DNA from: Meandrina meandrites
Taxonomy: Eukaryota > Cnidaria > Anthozoa > Scleractinia > Meandrinidae
Assembly: GCA_963693305.1 (NCBI GenBank)
Contig: OY855914.1
Coordinates: forward strand, 27,176,972 to 27,240,971
DNA: 64,000 bases
Direction: 5' to 3'
Shown: piece after piece, positions 25,570 through 38,500 of the stretch
How the letters are laid out: each line of letters opens with the position of its first letter
How positions within the stretch are numbered: position 1 is the first letter of the stretch
Notes under the pieces: generated by a model
The model's database searches: none
What the model was told of the DNA's origin: nothing
Seen by the model: only the letters and a program-made list of their open reading frames with translations
Position numbers and translations under genes: made by a program

Positions 25570-28010
25570 CGTGTATAGTGAACAGAGTACAGTGTGCAGT
25601 GTATAGTGCACAGAGTACAGTGTACCGTGTATAGTTCACAGTGCAGAGAGTACAGTGTACCATGTATAGTGCACAGTGCACAGCGTAGAGTGTACCGTGT
25701 ATAGTGCACAGCACACAGAGTACAGTGTACCGTGTATAGTGCACAGTGCACAGAGTACAGTGCACCGTGTATAGTGCACAGTGCACAGAGAAGAGTGTAC
25801 CGTGTATAGTGCACGGTGCACAGAGTACAGTGTACCGTGTATAGTGCACAGTGCACAGAGTACAGTGTACCACGTATAGTGCACAGGGCACAGAGTACAG
25901 TGTACCGTGGATAGTGCACAGAGTACAGGGTACTGTGTATAGTGGACAGTGCACAGAGTACAGTGTACCGTGTATAGTGCACAGTGCACAGTGTACCATG
26001 TATAATGAAAAGAGTACAGTGTACCGTGTATAGTACACAGTGCACAGAGTACAGTGTACCGTGTATAGTGCACAGAGTACAGTGTACCGTTTATAGTGCA
26101 CAGTGCACAGAGTACAGTGTACTGTGTATAGTGCACAGAGTACAGTGTACCGTGTATTAGAAAACAGTGCAGAGTTTACAGAGTACAGTGTACCGTGTAT
26201 AGTGCACAGTGCACAGAGTACAGTGTACCGTGTATAGTGCACAGTGCACAGTGCACAGAGTACAGTGTACCGTGTATAGTGCACAGTGCACAGAGTACAG
26301 TGTACCGTGTATAGTACACAGAGTACTGTGTACCGTGTATGGTGTACAGTGCAAAGAGTACAGTGTACCGTGTATAGTGAACAGAGTACAGTGTGCCGTG
26401 TATAGTGCACAGAGTACAGTGTACCGTGTATAGTACACAGTGCACAGAGTACAGTGTACCGTGTATAGTACACAGTGCACAGGGTACAGTGTACCGTGTA
26501 TAGTGCACAGTGCACAGAGTACAGTGTACCGTGTATAGTGCAAAGAGTACTGTGTACCGTGTATGGTGTACAGTGCACAGAGTACAGTGTACCGTGTATA
26601 GTGAACAGAGTACAGTGTGCCGTGTATAGTGCACAGAGTACAGTGTACCGTGTATAGTGCACAGTGCACAGAGTACAGTGTACCGTGTATAGTACACGTT
26701 TCACAGGGTACAGTGTACCGTGTATAGTGCACAGTGCACAGAGTACAGTGTACCGTGTTTAGTGCACAGGGCATAGAGTACAGTGTACCGTGTATAGTGA
26801 ACAGAGTACAGTGTGCAGTGTATAGTGCACAGAGTACAGTGTACCGTGTATAGTTCACAGTGCAGAGAGTACAGTGTACCATGTATAGTGCACAGTGCAC
26901 AGCGTAGAGTGTACCGTGTATAGTGCACAGCACACAGAGTACAGTGTACCGTGTATAGTGCACAGTGCACAGAGTACAGTGCACCGTGTATAGTGCACAG
27001 TGCACAGAGAAGAGTGTACCGTGTATAGTGCACGGTGCACAGAGTACAGTGTACCGTGTATAGTGCACAGTGCACAGAGTACAGTGTACCACGTATAGTG
27101 CACAGGGCACAGAGTACAGTGTACCGTGGATAGTGCACAGAGTACAGGGTACTGTGTATAGTGGACAGTGCACAGAGTACAGTGTACCGTGTATAGTGCA
27201 CAGTGCACAGTGTACCATGTATAATGAAAAGAGTACAGTGTACCGTGTATAGTACACAGTGCACAGAGTACAGTGTACCGTGTATAGTGCACAGAGTACA
27301 GTGTACCGTTTATAGTGCACAGTGCACAGAGTACAGTGTACTGTGTATAGTGCACAGAGTACAGTGTACCGTGTATTAGAAAACAGTGCAGAGTTTACAG
27401 AGTACAGTGTACCGTGTATAGTGCACAGTGCACAGAGTACAGTGTACCGTGTATAGTGCACAGTGCACAGTGCACAGAGTACAGTGTACCGTGTATAGTG
27501 CACAGTGCACAGAGTACAGTGTACCGTGTATAGTACACAGAGTACTGTGTACCGTGTATGGTGTACAGTGCAAAGAGTACAGTGTACCGTGTATAGTGAA
27601 CAGAGTACAGTGTGCCGTGTATAGTGCACAGAGTACAGTGTACCGTGTATAGTACACAGTGCACAGAGTACAGTGTACCGTGTATAGTACACAGTGCACA
27701 GGGTACAGTGTACCGTGTATAGTGCACAGTGCACAGAGTACAGTGTACCGTGTATAGTGCAAAGAGTACTGTGTACCGTGTATGGTGTACAGTGCACAGA
27801 GTACAGTGTACCGTGTATAGTGAACAGAGTACAGTGTGCCGTGTATAGTGCACAGAGTACAGTGTACCGTGTATAGTGCACAGTGCACAGAGTACAGTGT
27901 ACCGTGTATAGTACACGTTTCACAGGGTACAGTGTACCGTGTATAGTGCACAGTGCACAGAGTACAGTGTACCGTGTTTAGTGCACAGGGCATAGAGTAC
28001 AGTGTACCGT
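25570..28010. repeat. 1219-bp tandem duplication within the minisatellite
   Basis: About 25570-26790 and 26789-28010 match at a constant 1219-bp offset. Distinctive variants shared by both copies include GTGTGCAGTG (25592 and 26811), the ATTAGAAAA unit (26156 and 27375) and TACACGTTTCACAGG at the end of both copies (26694 and 27913). This is a recent segmental tandem duplication. Confidence 0.88.
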
Positions 28011-29799
28011 GTATAGTGCACAGAGTACTGTGTACCGTGTATGGTGTACAGTGCACAGAGTACAGTGTACCGTGTATAGTGCACAGTGCAGAGTACAGTG
28101 TACCGTGTATTGTGCACAGAGTACAGTGTACCGTGTATGGTGCACAGTGCACAGAGTACAGTGTACCGTGTATAGTGCACAGAGTACAGTGTACCATGTA
28201 AAGTGCACAGAGTACAGTGTACCGTGTATAGTGCACAGAGTAGAGTGTACCGTGTACAGTGCACAGTGCACAGAGTACAGTGTACTGTGCATAGTGCACA
28301 GTGCAGAGAGTACAGTGTACCGTGTATAGTGCACAGTGCACAGAGTACAGTGTACCGTGTATAGAGCACAGTGCACTGAGTGAAGTGTACCGTGTATATT
28401 GCACAGTGCACAGAGTACAGTGTACCGTGTATAGTGCATAGTGCACAGAGTACAGTGTACCGTGTATAGTGCACAGTGCACAGTGCACAGAGTACAGTGT
28501 ACCGTGTATAGTGCACAGCGCACAGAGTACAGTGTATATACCCTGTATATACCGTGTATATACCGTGTATATACCGTATATACTACTATACCGTGTATAG
28601 TGCACAGTGCACAGAGTACCGTGTACCGTGTATAGTGCACAGTGCACAGTGCACAGAGTACAGTGTACCGTGTATAGTGCACAGAGTACAGTGTACCGTG
28701 TATAGTGCACTGAGTAGAGTGTACCTTTTATAGTGCACAGTGCACAGAGTACAGTGTACCGTGCATAGTGCACAGTGCACTGAGTCCAGTGTACCGTGTA
28801 TAGTGCACAGTGCACAGAGTACAGTGTACCGTGTATAGTGCACAGTGCACAGAGTACAGCGTACCGTGTATAGTGCACAGTGCACAGTGCACAGAGTACA
28901 GTGTAGCGTGTATAGTGCACAGTGCACAGTGCACAGAGTACAGTGTACCGTGTATAGTGCACAGCGCACAGAGTACAGTGTACCGTGTATAGTCCACAGA
29001 GTACTGTGTACCGTGTATGGTGTACAGTGCACAGAGTACAGTGTACCGTGTATAGTGAACAGAGTACAGTGGGCCGTGTATAGTGCACAGAGTACAGTGT
29101 ACCGTGTATAGTTCACAGTGCACAGAGTACAGTGTACCGTGTATAGTGCACAGTGCACAGCGTACAGTGTACCGTGTATAGTGCACAGCACACAGAGTAC
29201 AGTGTACCGTGTATAGTGCACAGTGCACAGAGTACAGTGCACCGTGTATAGTGCACAGTGCACAGAGAAGAGTGTACCGTGTATAGTGCACGGTGCACAG
29301 AGTACAGTGTACCGTGTATAGTGCACAGTGCACAGAGTACAGTGTACCACGTATAGTGCACAGGGCACAGAGTACAGTGTACCGTGGATAGTGCACAGAG
29401 TAAAGGGTACTGTGGATAGTGGACAGTGCACAGAGTACAGGGTACCGTGTATAGTGCACAGTGCACAGTGTACCATGTATAGTGAAAAGAGTACAGTGTA
29501 CCGTGTATAGTACACAGTGCACAGAGTACAGTGTACCGTGTATAGTGCACAGAGTACAGTGTACCGTTTATAGTGCACAGTGCACAGAGTACAGTGTACT
29601 GTGTATAGTGCACAGAGTACAGTGTACCGTGTATTAGAAAACAGTGCACAGTGCAAAGAGTACAGTGTACCGTGTATAGTGTACAGTGCACAGAGTACAG
29701 TGTACCGTGTATAGTGCACAGTGAACAGTGCACAGAGTACAGTGTACCGTGTATAGTGCATAGTGCACAGAGTACAGTGTACCGTGTATAGTACACAGA

Positions 29800-31740
29800 G
29801 TACTGTGTACCGTGTATGGTGTACAGTGCAAAGAGTACAGTGTACCGTGTATAGTGAACAGAGTACAGTGTGCCGTTTATAGTGCACAGTGCACAGAGTA
29901 CAGTGTACTGTGTATAGTGCACAGAGTACAGTGTACCGTGTATTAGAAAAGAGTGCACAGTGCACAGAGTACAGTGTACCGTGTATAGTGCACAGTGCAC
30001 AGAGTACAGTGTACCGTGTATAGTGCACAGTGCAAAGAGTACAGTGTACCGTGTATAGTGCACAGTGCACAGAGTACAGTGTACCGTGTATAGTGCACAG
30101 TGCACAGTGCACAGAGTACAGTGTACCGTGTATAGTGCACAGCGCACAGAGTACAGTGTATATACCGTGTATATACCGTATATACTACTATACCGTGTAT
30201 AGTGCACAGTGCACAGTGTATTGTGTATAGTGCACATTGCACATTGCACAGAGTACAGTGTACCGTGTATAGTGCACAGAGTACAGTGTACCGTTTATAG
30301 TGCACAGAGTAGAGTGTACCGTGTATAGTGCACAGTGCACAGAGTACAGTGTACCGTGCATAGTGCACAGCGCACTGAGTCCAGTGTACCGTGTATAGTG
30401 CACAGTGCACAGAGTACAGTGTACCGTGTATAGTGCACAGTGCACAGAGTACAGTGTACCGTGTATAGTGCACAGTGAACAGCGCACAGAGTACAGTGTA
30501 CCGTGTATAGTGCACAGTGCACAGAGTACAGTGTACCGTGTATAGTGAACATAGTACAGTGTACCGTGTATAGTGCACAGAGTACAGAGTACAGTGTACC
30601 GTGTATAGTGCACAGTGCACAGAGTTCAGTGTACCGTGTATAGTGCACAGTGCACAGCGCACAGAGTACAGTGTACCGTGTATAGTGCACAGTGCACAGT
30701 GCACAGAGTACAGTGTACTGTGTATAGTGCACAGCGCAAAGAGTACAGTGTACCGTGTATAGTGCACAGAGTACTGTGTACCGTGTATGGTGTACAGTGC
30801 AAAGAGTACAGTGTACCATGTATAGTGAACAGAGTACAGTGTGCCGTTTATAGTGCACAGTGCACAGAGTACAGTGTACTGTGTATAGTGCACAGAGTAC
30901 AGTGTACCGTGTATTAGAAAAGAGTGCACAGTGCACAGAGTACAGTGTACCGTGCATAGTGCACAGTGCACAGAGTACAGTGTACCGTGTATAGTGCACA
31001 GTGCAAAGAGTACAGTGTACCGTGTATAGTGCACAGTGCACAGAGTACAGTGTACCGTGTATAGTGCACAGTGCACAGTGCACAGAGTACAGTGTACCGT
31101 GTATAGTGCACAGCGCACAGAGTACAGTGTATATACCGTGTATATACCGTATATACTACTATACCGTGTATAGTGCACAGTGCACAGTGTATTGTGTATA
31201 GTGCACATTGCACATTGCACAGAGTACAGTGTACCGTGTATAGTGCACAGAGTACAGTGTACCGTTTATAGTGCACAGAGTAGAGTGTACCGTGTATAGT
31301 GCACAGTGCACAGAGTACAGTGTACCGTGCATAGTGCACAGCGCACTGAGTCCAGTGTACCGTGTTTAGTGCACAGTGCACAGAGTACAGTGTACCGTGT
31401 ATAGTGCACAGTGCACAGAGTACAGTGTACCGTGTATAGTGCACAGTGAACAGCGCACAGAGTACAGTGTACCGTGTATAGTGCACAGTGCACAGAGTAC
31501 AGTGTACCGTGTATAGTGAACATAGTACAGTGTACCGTGTATAGTGCACAGAGTACAGAGTACAGTGTACCGTGTATAGTGCACAGTGCACAGAGTTCAG
31601 TGTACCGTGTATAGTGCACAGTGCACAGCGCACAGAGTACAGTGTACCGTGTATAGTGCACAGTGCACAGTGCACAGAGTACAGTGTACTGTGTATAGTG
31701 CACAGCGCAAAGAGTACAGTGTACCGTGTATAGTGCACAG
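29800..31740. repeat. 971-bp tandem duplication within the minisatellite
   Basis: Positions 29800-30770 and 30771-31740 match at a 971-bp offset. Each copy contains one TATA island (30155 and 31126), one ATTAGAAAA unit and the unusual doubled CACATTGCACATTGCAC segment. Only scattered substitutions separate the copies. Confidence 0.87.
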
Positions 31741-34325
31741 AGTACTGTGTACCGTATATGGTGCAGAGAGTACAGTGTACTGTGTATAGTGCACAGTGCA
31801 CAGAGTACAGTGTACCGTGTATAGTGCACAGTGCACAGAGTACAGTGTACCGTGTATAGTGCACAGTGCACAGTGCACAGAGTACAGTGTACCGTGTATA
31901 GTGCACAGAGTACAGTGTACCATGTATAGTGCACAGAGTAGAGTGTACCGTGTATAGTGCGCAGTGCACAGAGTACAGTGTACTGTGCATAGTGCACAGT
32001 GGAGAGTGTACAGTGTACCGTGTATAGTTCACAGAGTACAGTGTACCGTGTATAGTGCAAAGAGTACAGTGTACCGTGTATAGTGCACAGAGTACAGTGT
32101 ACTGTGTATAGTGCACAGTGCACAGAGTACAGTGTACCGTGTATAAAGCACAGTGCACTGAGTCCAGTGTACCGTGTATATTGCACAGTGCACAGAGTAC
32201 AGTGTACCGTGTATAGTGCATAGTGCAAAGAGTACAGTGTACCGTGTATAGTGCTCAGTGCACAGTGCACAGAGTACAGTGTACCGTGTATAGTGCACAG
32301 CGCACAGAGTACAGTGTATATACCGTGTATATACCTTGTATATACCGTGTATATACCGTATATACTACTATACCGTGTATAGTGCACAGTGCACAGAGTA
32401 CAGTGTACCGTGTATAGTGCACAGTGCACAGTGCACAGAGTACAGTGTACCGTGTATAGTGCACAGAGTACAGTGTACGGTGTATAGTGCACTGAGTAGA
32501 GTGTACCGTTTATAGTGAACAGTGCACAGAGTACAGTGTACCGTGCATAGTGCACAGTGCACTGAGTCCAGTGTACCGTGTATAGTGCACAGTGCACAGA
32601 GTACAGTGTACCGTGTATAGTGCAAAGTGCACAGAGTACAGTGTACCGTGTATAGTGCACAGAGTACAGTGTACCGTGTATAGTTCACTGAGTAGAGTGT
32701 ACCGTTTATAGTGCACAGTGCACAGAGTACAGTGTACCGTGCATAGTGCACAGTGCACTGAGTCCAGTGTACCGTGTATAGTGCACAGTGCACAGAGTAC
32801 AGTGTACCGTGTATAGTGCACAGTGCACAGAGTACAGTGTACCGTGTATAGTGCACAGTGCACAGTGCACAGAGTACAGTGTACCGTGTATAGTGCACAG
32901 TGCACAGTGCACAGAGTACAGTGTACCGTGTATGGTGCACAGCGCACAGAGTACAGTGTACCGTGTATAGTGCACAGAGTACTGTGTACCGTGTATGGTG
33001 TACAGTGCACAGAGTACAGTGTACCGTGTGTGGTGAACAGAGTACAGTGTGCCGTGTATAGTGCACAGAGTACAGTGTACCGTGTATAGTTCACAGTGCA
33101 CAGAGTACAGTGTACCGTGTATAGTGCACAATGCACAGCGTACAGTGTACCGTGTATAGTGCACAGCACACAGAGTACAGTGTACCGTGTATAGTGCACA
33201 GTGCACAGAGTACAGTGCACCGTGTATAGTGCACAGTGCACAGAGAAGCGTGTACCGTGTATAGTGCACGGTGCACAGAGTACAGTGTACCGTGTATAGT
33301 GCAAAGAGTACAGTGTACCGTGTATAGTGCACAGGGCACAGAGTACAGTGTACCGTGGATAGTGCACAGAGTACAGGGTACTGTGTATAGTGGACAGTGC
33401 ACAGAGTACAGTGTACCGTGTATAGTGCACAGTGCACAGTGTACCATGTATAGTGAAAAGAGTACAGTGTACCGTGTATAGTACACAGTGCACAGAGTAA
33501 AGTGTGCCGTGTATAGTGCACAGAGTACAGTGTACCGTTTATAGTGCACAGTGCACAGAGTACAGTGTACTGTGTATAGTGCACAGAGTACAGTGTACCG
33601 TGTATTAGAAAACAGTGCACAGTGCTCAGAGTACAGTGTACCGTGTATAGTGCACAGTGCACAGAGTACAGTGTACCGTGTATAGTGCACAGTGCACAGT
33701 GCACAGAGTTCAGTGTACCGTGTATAGTGCACAGTGCACAGAGTACAGTGTACCGTGTATAGTACACAGAGTACTGTGTACCGTGTATGGTGTACAGTGC
33801 AAAGAGTACAGTGTACCGTGTATTGTGAACAGAGTACAGTGTGCCGTTTATAGTGCACAGTGCACAGAGTACAGTGTACTGTGTATAGTGCACAGAGTAC
33901 AGTGTACCGTGTATTAGAAAACAGTACACAGTGGACAGAGTACAGTGTACCGTGTATAGTGCACAGTGCACTGAGTACAGTGTACCGTGTATAGTGCAAA
34001 GTGCACAGAGTACAGTGTATAGTGCACAGTGCACAGAGTACAGTGTACCGTGTATAGTGCACAGTGCAAAGAGTACAGTGTACCGTGTATAGTGCACAGT
34101 GCACAGAGTACAGTGTACCGTGTATAGTGCACAGAGTACAGTGTACCGTGTATAGTGTACAGTGCACAGAGTACAGTGCACAGAGTACAGTGTACCGTGT
34201 ATAGTGAACATAGTACAGTGTACCGTGTATAGTGCACAGAGTACAGTGTACCGTGTTTAGTGCACAGTGCACAGAGTACAGTGTACCGTGTATAGTGCAC
34301 AGTGCACAGAGTACAGTGTACCGTG

Positions 34326-34549
34326 GGCATATACTTCATGGTAACACAACATGGCCGCTTACAATGAAAACATATAGTCACCCAACCACAAAATGAATGC
34401 TAACCGCAAGCAAATTCCAGTTGCTGTAGTTTGCTTGCAGTTAACATTTATTTACTGCAATTTGCTTGCGGTTAGCATTCATTTTGTGGTTGGGTGACTA
34501 TATGTTTTCATTGTTGGCGGCCATGTTGTGTTACCATGAAGTATATGCC
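34326..34549. mobile_element. 224-bp foldback MITE, copy 1 (8-bp target duplication)
   Basis: Two 91-nt arms (34326-34416 and 34459-34549) are inverted repeats with two mismatches, around a 42-nt loop. The ends read GGCATATAC and GTATATGCC. The element is bracketed by GTACCGTG at 34318-34325 and 34550-34557. Removing the element and one GTACCGTG restores an uninterrupted minisatellite unit, which supports an 8-bp target-site duplication. An 8-bp duplication is typical of hAT, P and Merlin transposons, but the ends do not let me choose. The loop contains a diverged copy of the right arm's TTTGCTTGC segment. It encodes no protein and would depend on a transposase in trans. Confidence 0.93.
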
Positions 34550-35291
34550 GTACCGTGTATAGTGCACAGTGCACAGAGTACAGTGTACCGTGTTTAGTGC
34601 ACAGGGCATAGAGTACAGTGTACCGTGTAAAGTGCAGAGTACAGTGTACTGTGTATAGTGCACAGTGCACAGAGTACAGTGTACCGTGTATAGTGCACAG
34701 TGCACAGAGTACAGTGTACCGTGTATAGTACACAGAGTACTGTGTACCGTGTATGGTGTACAGTGCAAAGAGTACAGTGTACCGTGTATTGTGAACAGAG
34801 TACAGTGTGCCGTTTATAGTGCACAGTGCACAGAGTACAGTGTACTGTGTATAGTGCACAGAGTACAGTGTACCGTGTATTAGAAAACAGTACACAGTGG
34901 ACAGAGTACAGTGTACCGTGTATAGTGCACAGTGCACTGAGTACAGTGTACCGTGTATAGTGCAAAGTGCACAGAGTACAGTGTATAGTGCACAGTGCAC
35001 AGAGTACAGTGTACCGTGTATAGTGCACAGTGCAAAGAGTACAGTGTACCGTGTATAGTGCACAGTGCACAGAGTACAGTGTACCGTGTATAGTGCACAG
35101 AGTACAGTGTACCGTGTATAGTGTACAGTGCACAGAGTACAGTGCACAGAGTACAGTGTACCGTGTATAGTGAACATAGTACAGTGTACCGTGTATAGTG
35201 CACAGAGTACAGTGTACCGTGTTTAGTGCACAGTGCACAGAGTACAGTGTACCGTGTATAGTGCACAGTGCACAGAGTACAGTGTACCGTG

Positions 35292-35515
35292 GGCATATAC
35301 TTCATGGGAACACAACATGGCCGCTTACAATGAAAACATATAGTCACCCAACCACAAAATGAATGCTAACCGCAAGCAAATTCCAGTTGCTGTAGTTTGC
35401 TTGCAGTTAACATTTATTTACTGCAATTTGCTTGCGGTTAGCATTCATTTTGTGATTGGGTTACTATATGTTTTCATTGTTGGCGGCCATGTTGTGTTAC
35501 CATGAAGTATATGCC
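35292..35515. mobile_element. 224-bp foldback MITE, copy 2 (duplicated with its array segment)
   Basis: Same length, ends and GTACCGTG flanks (35284-35291 and 35516-35523) as the copy 966 bp upstream. Three substitutions separate the copies: GGTAAC to GGGAAC in the left arm, and two in the right arm (GTGGTT to GTGATT, GGTGAC to GGTTAC). At each site copy 1 still pairs with its opposite arm and copy 2 does not, so all three changes arose in copy 2. This copy came from the segmental duplication, not from a second transposition. Confidence 0.93.
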
Positions 35516-38500
35516 GTACCGTGTATAGTGCACAGTGCACAGAGTACAGTGTACCGTGTTTAGTGCACAGGGCATAGAGTACAGTGTACCGTGTAAAGTG
35601 CAGAGTACAGTGTACTGTGTATAGTGCACAGTGCACAGAGTACAGTGTACCGTGTATAGTGGACAGTGCACAGCGTACAGTGTACCGTGTATAGTGCACA
35701 GCACACAGAGTACAGTGTACCGTGTATAGTGCACAGTGCACAGAGTACAGTGCACAGTGTATAGTGCACAGTGCACAGAGTACAGTTTACCGTGTATAGT
35801 GCACGGTGCACAGAGTACAGTGTACCGTGTATAGTGCATAGTGCACATAGTACAGTGTACCACATATAGTGCACAGGGCACAGAGTACAGTGTACCGTGG
35901 ATAGTGCACAGAGTACAGGGTACTGTGTATAGTGGACAGTGCACAGAGTACAGTGTACCGTGTATAGTGCACAGTGCACAGTGTACCATGTATAGTGAAC
36001 AGAGTACAGTGTACCGTGTATAGTACACAGTGCACAGAGTACAGTGTACCGTGTATAGTGCAAAGAGTACAGTGTACCGTTTTTAGTGCACAGTGCACAG
36101 AGTACAGTGCACTGTGTATAGTGCACAGAGTACAGTGTACCGTGTATTAGAAAACAGTGCACAGTGCACAGAGTACAGTGTACCGTGTATAGTGCACAGT
36201 GCACAGAGTACAGTGTACCGTGTATAGTGCACAGTGCACAGTTCACAGAGTACAGTGTACCGTGTATAGTGCACAGCGCACAGAGTACAGTGTACCGTGT
36301 ATAGTGCACAGAGTACTGTGTACCGTGTATGGTGTACAGTGCACAGAGTACAGTGTACCGTGTATAGTGAACACAGGGTAGTGTACCGTGTATAGTGCAC
36401 AGTGCACAGAGTACAGTGTACCGTGTATAGTGCACAGAGTACTGTGTACCGTGTATGGTGTACAGTGCACAGAGTACAGTGTACCGTGTATAGTGAACAG
36501 AGTACAGTGTGCCGTGTATAGTGCACAGAGTACAGTGTACCGTGTATAGTGCACAGTGCACAAAGGACAGTGTACCGTGTATAGTACACAGTGGACAGGG
36601 TACAGTGTACCGTGTATAGTGCACAGTGCACAGAGTACAGTGTACCGTGTTTAGTGCACAGGGCATAGAGTACAGTGTACCGGTATAGTGCACAGAGTAC
36701 TGTGTACCGTGTATGGTGTAAAGTGCACAGAGTACAGTGTATAGTGTATAGTGCACAGTGCAGAGTACAGTGTACCGTGTATTGTGCACAGAGTACAGTG
36801 TACCGTGTATGGTGCACAGTGCACAGAGTACAGTGTACCGTGTATAGTGCACAGAGTACAGTGTACCGTGTATAGTGCACAGAGTACAGTGTACCGTGTA
36901 TAGTGCACAGAGTAGAGTGTACCGTGTATAGTGCACAGTGCACAGTGTACAGTGTACCGTGCATAGTGCACAGTGCAGAGAGTACAGTGTACCGTGTATA
37001 GTGCACAGAGTACAGTGTACCGTATATAGTGCAAAGAGTACAGTGTACCGTGTATAGTGCACAGAGTACAGTGTACCGTGTATAGTGCACAGTGCACAGA
37101 GTACAGTGTACCGTGTATAGAGCACAGTGCACTGAGTCCAGTGTACCATGTATATTGCACAGTGCACAGAGTACAGTTTACCGTGTATAGTGCACAGTGC
37201 ACAGAGTACAGTGTACCGTATATAGTGCACAGTGCACAGAGTACAGTGTACCGTGTATAGTGCACAGCGCACAGAGTACAGTGTATATACCATGTATATA
37301 CCGTGTATATACCGTATATACTACTATACCGTGTATAGTGCACAGTGCACAGAGTACAGTGTACCGTGTATAGTGCACAGTGCACAGTGCACAGAGTACA
37401 GTGTACCGTGTATAGTGCACAGAGTACAGTGTACCGTGTATAGTGCACAGAGTAGAGTGTACCGTGTATAGTGCACAGTGCACAGAGTACAGTGTACCGT
37501 GCATAGTGCAAAGTGCACTGAGTCCAGTGTACCGTGTATAGTGCACAGTGTACAGTGTACCGTGTATAGTGCACAGTGCACAGAGTACAGTGTACCGTGT
37601 ATAGTGCAGAGTGCACAGAGTACAGTGTACCGTGTATAGTGCACAGTGCACAGTGCACAGAGTACAGTGTACCGTGTATAGGGCACAGCGCACAGAGTAC
37701 AGTGTACCGTGTATAGTGCACAGAGTACTGTGTACCGTGTATGGTGTACAGTGCACAGAGTACAGTGTACCGTGTAAAGTGAACAGAGTACAGTCTGCCG
37801 TGTATAGTGCACAGAGTACAGTGTACCGTGTATAGTGCACAGTGCACAGAGGACAGTGTACCGTGTATAGTACACAGTGCACAGGGTACAGTGTACCGTG
37901 TATAGTGCACAGTGCACAGAGTACAGTGTACCGTGTTTAGTGCACAGGGCATAGAGTACAGTGTACCGTGTATAGTGCAGAGTACAGTGTACTGTGTATA
38001 GTGCACAGTGCACAGAGTACAGTGCACGGTGTATAGTGCACAGCGCACAGCGTACAGTGTACCGTGTATAGTGCACAGCACACAGAGTACAGTGTACCGT
38101 GTATAGTGCACAGTGCACAGAGTACAGTGTACCGTGTATAGTGCACAGTGCACAGAGTACAGTGTACCGTGTATAGTGCACAGTGCACAGCGTACAGTGT
38201 ACCGTGTATAGTGCACAGCCCACAGAGTACAGTGTACCGTGTATAGTGCACAGTGCACAGAGTACAGTGTACCGTGTATAGTGCACAGTGCACAGAGTAC
38301 AGTGTACCGTGTATAGTGCACAGTGCACAGAGTACAGTGTACCATGTATAGTGCACAGTGCACAGAGTACAGTGTACCGTGTATAGTGCACAGTGCACAG
38401 CGTACAGTGTACCGTGTATAGTGCACAGCCCACAGAGTACAGTGTACCGTGTATAGTGCACAGTGCACAGAGTAATGTGTACCGTGTATAGTGCACAGTG

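Larger units (their letters stand above)
33720..35656. repeat. 966-bp tandem duplication carrying a MITE in each copy
   Basis: Positions 33720-34689 and 34686-35656 match at a 966-bp offset, including a complete 224-bp foldback element at the same internal position in both. The duplication therefore happened after the element inserted. Flanking minisatellite units are shared unit for unit. Confidence 0.92.

Noticed and set aside
1890..28010. The same 1219-bp offset in the 152-bp satellite and in the minisatellite
   Set aside because: In the first it equals eight monomers. In the second it is unrelated to unit length. The sequences share nothing, so I treat it as coincidence.
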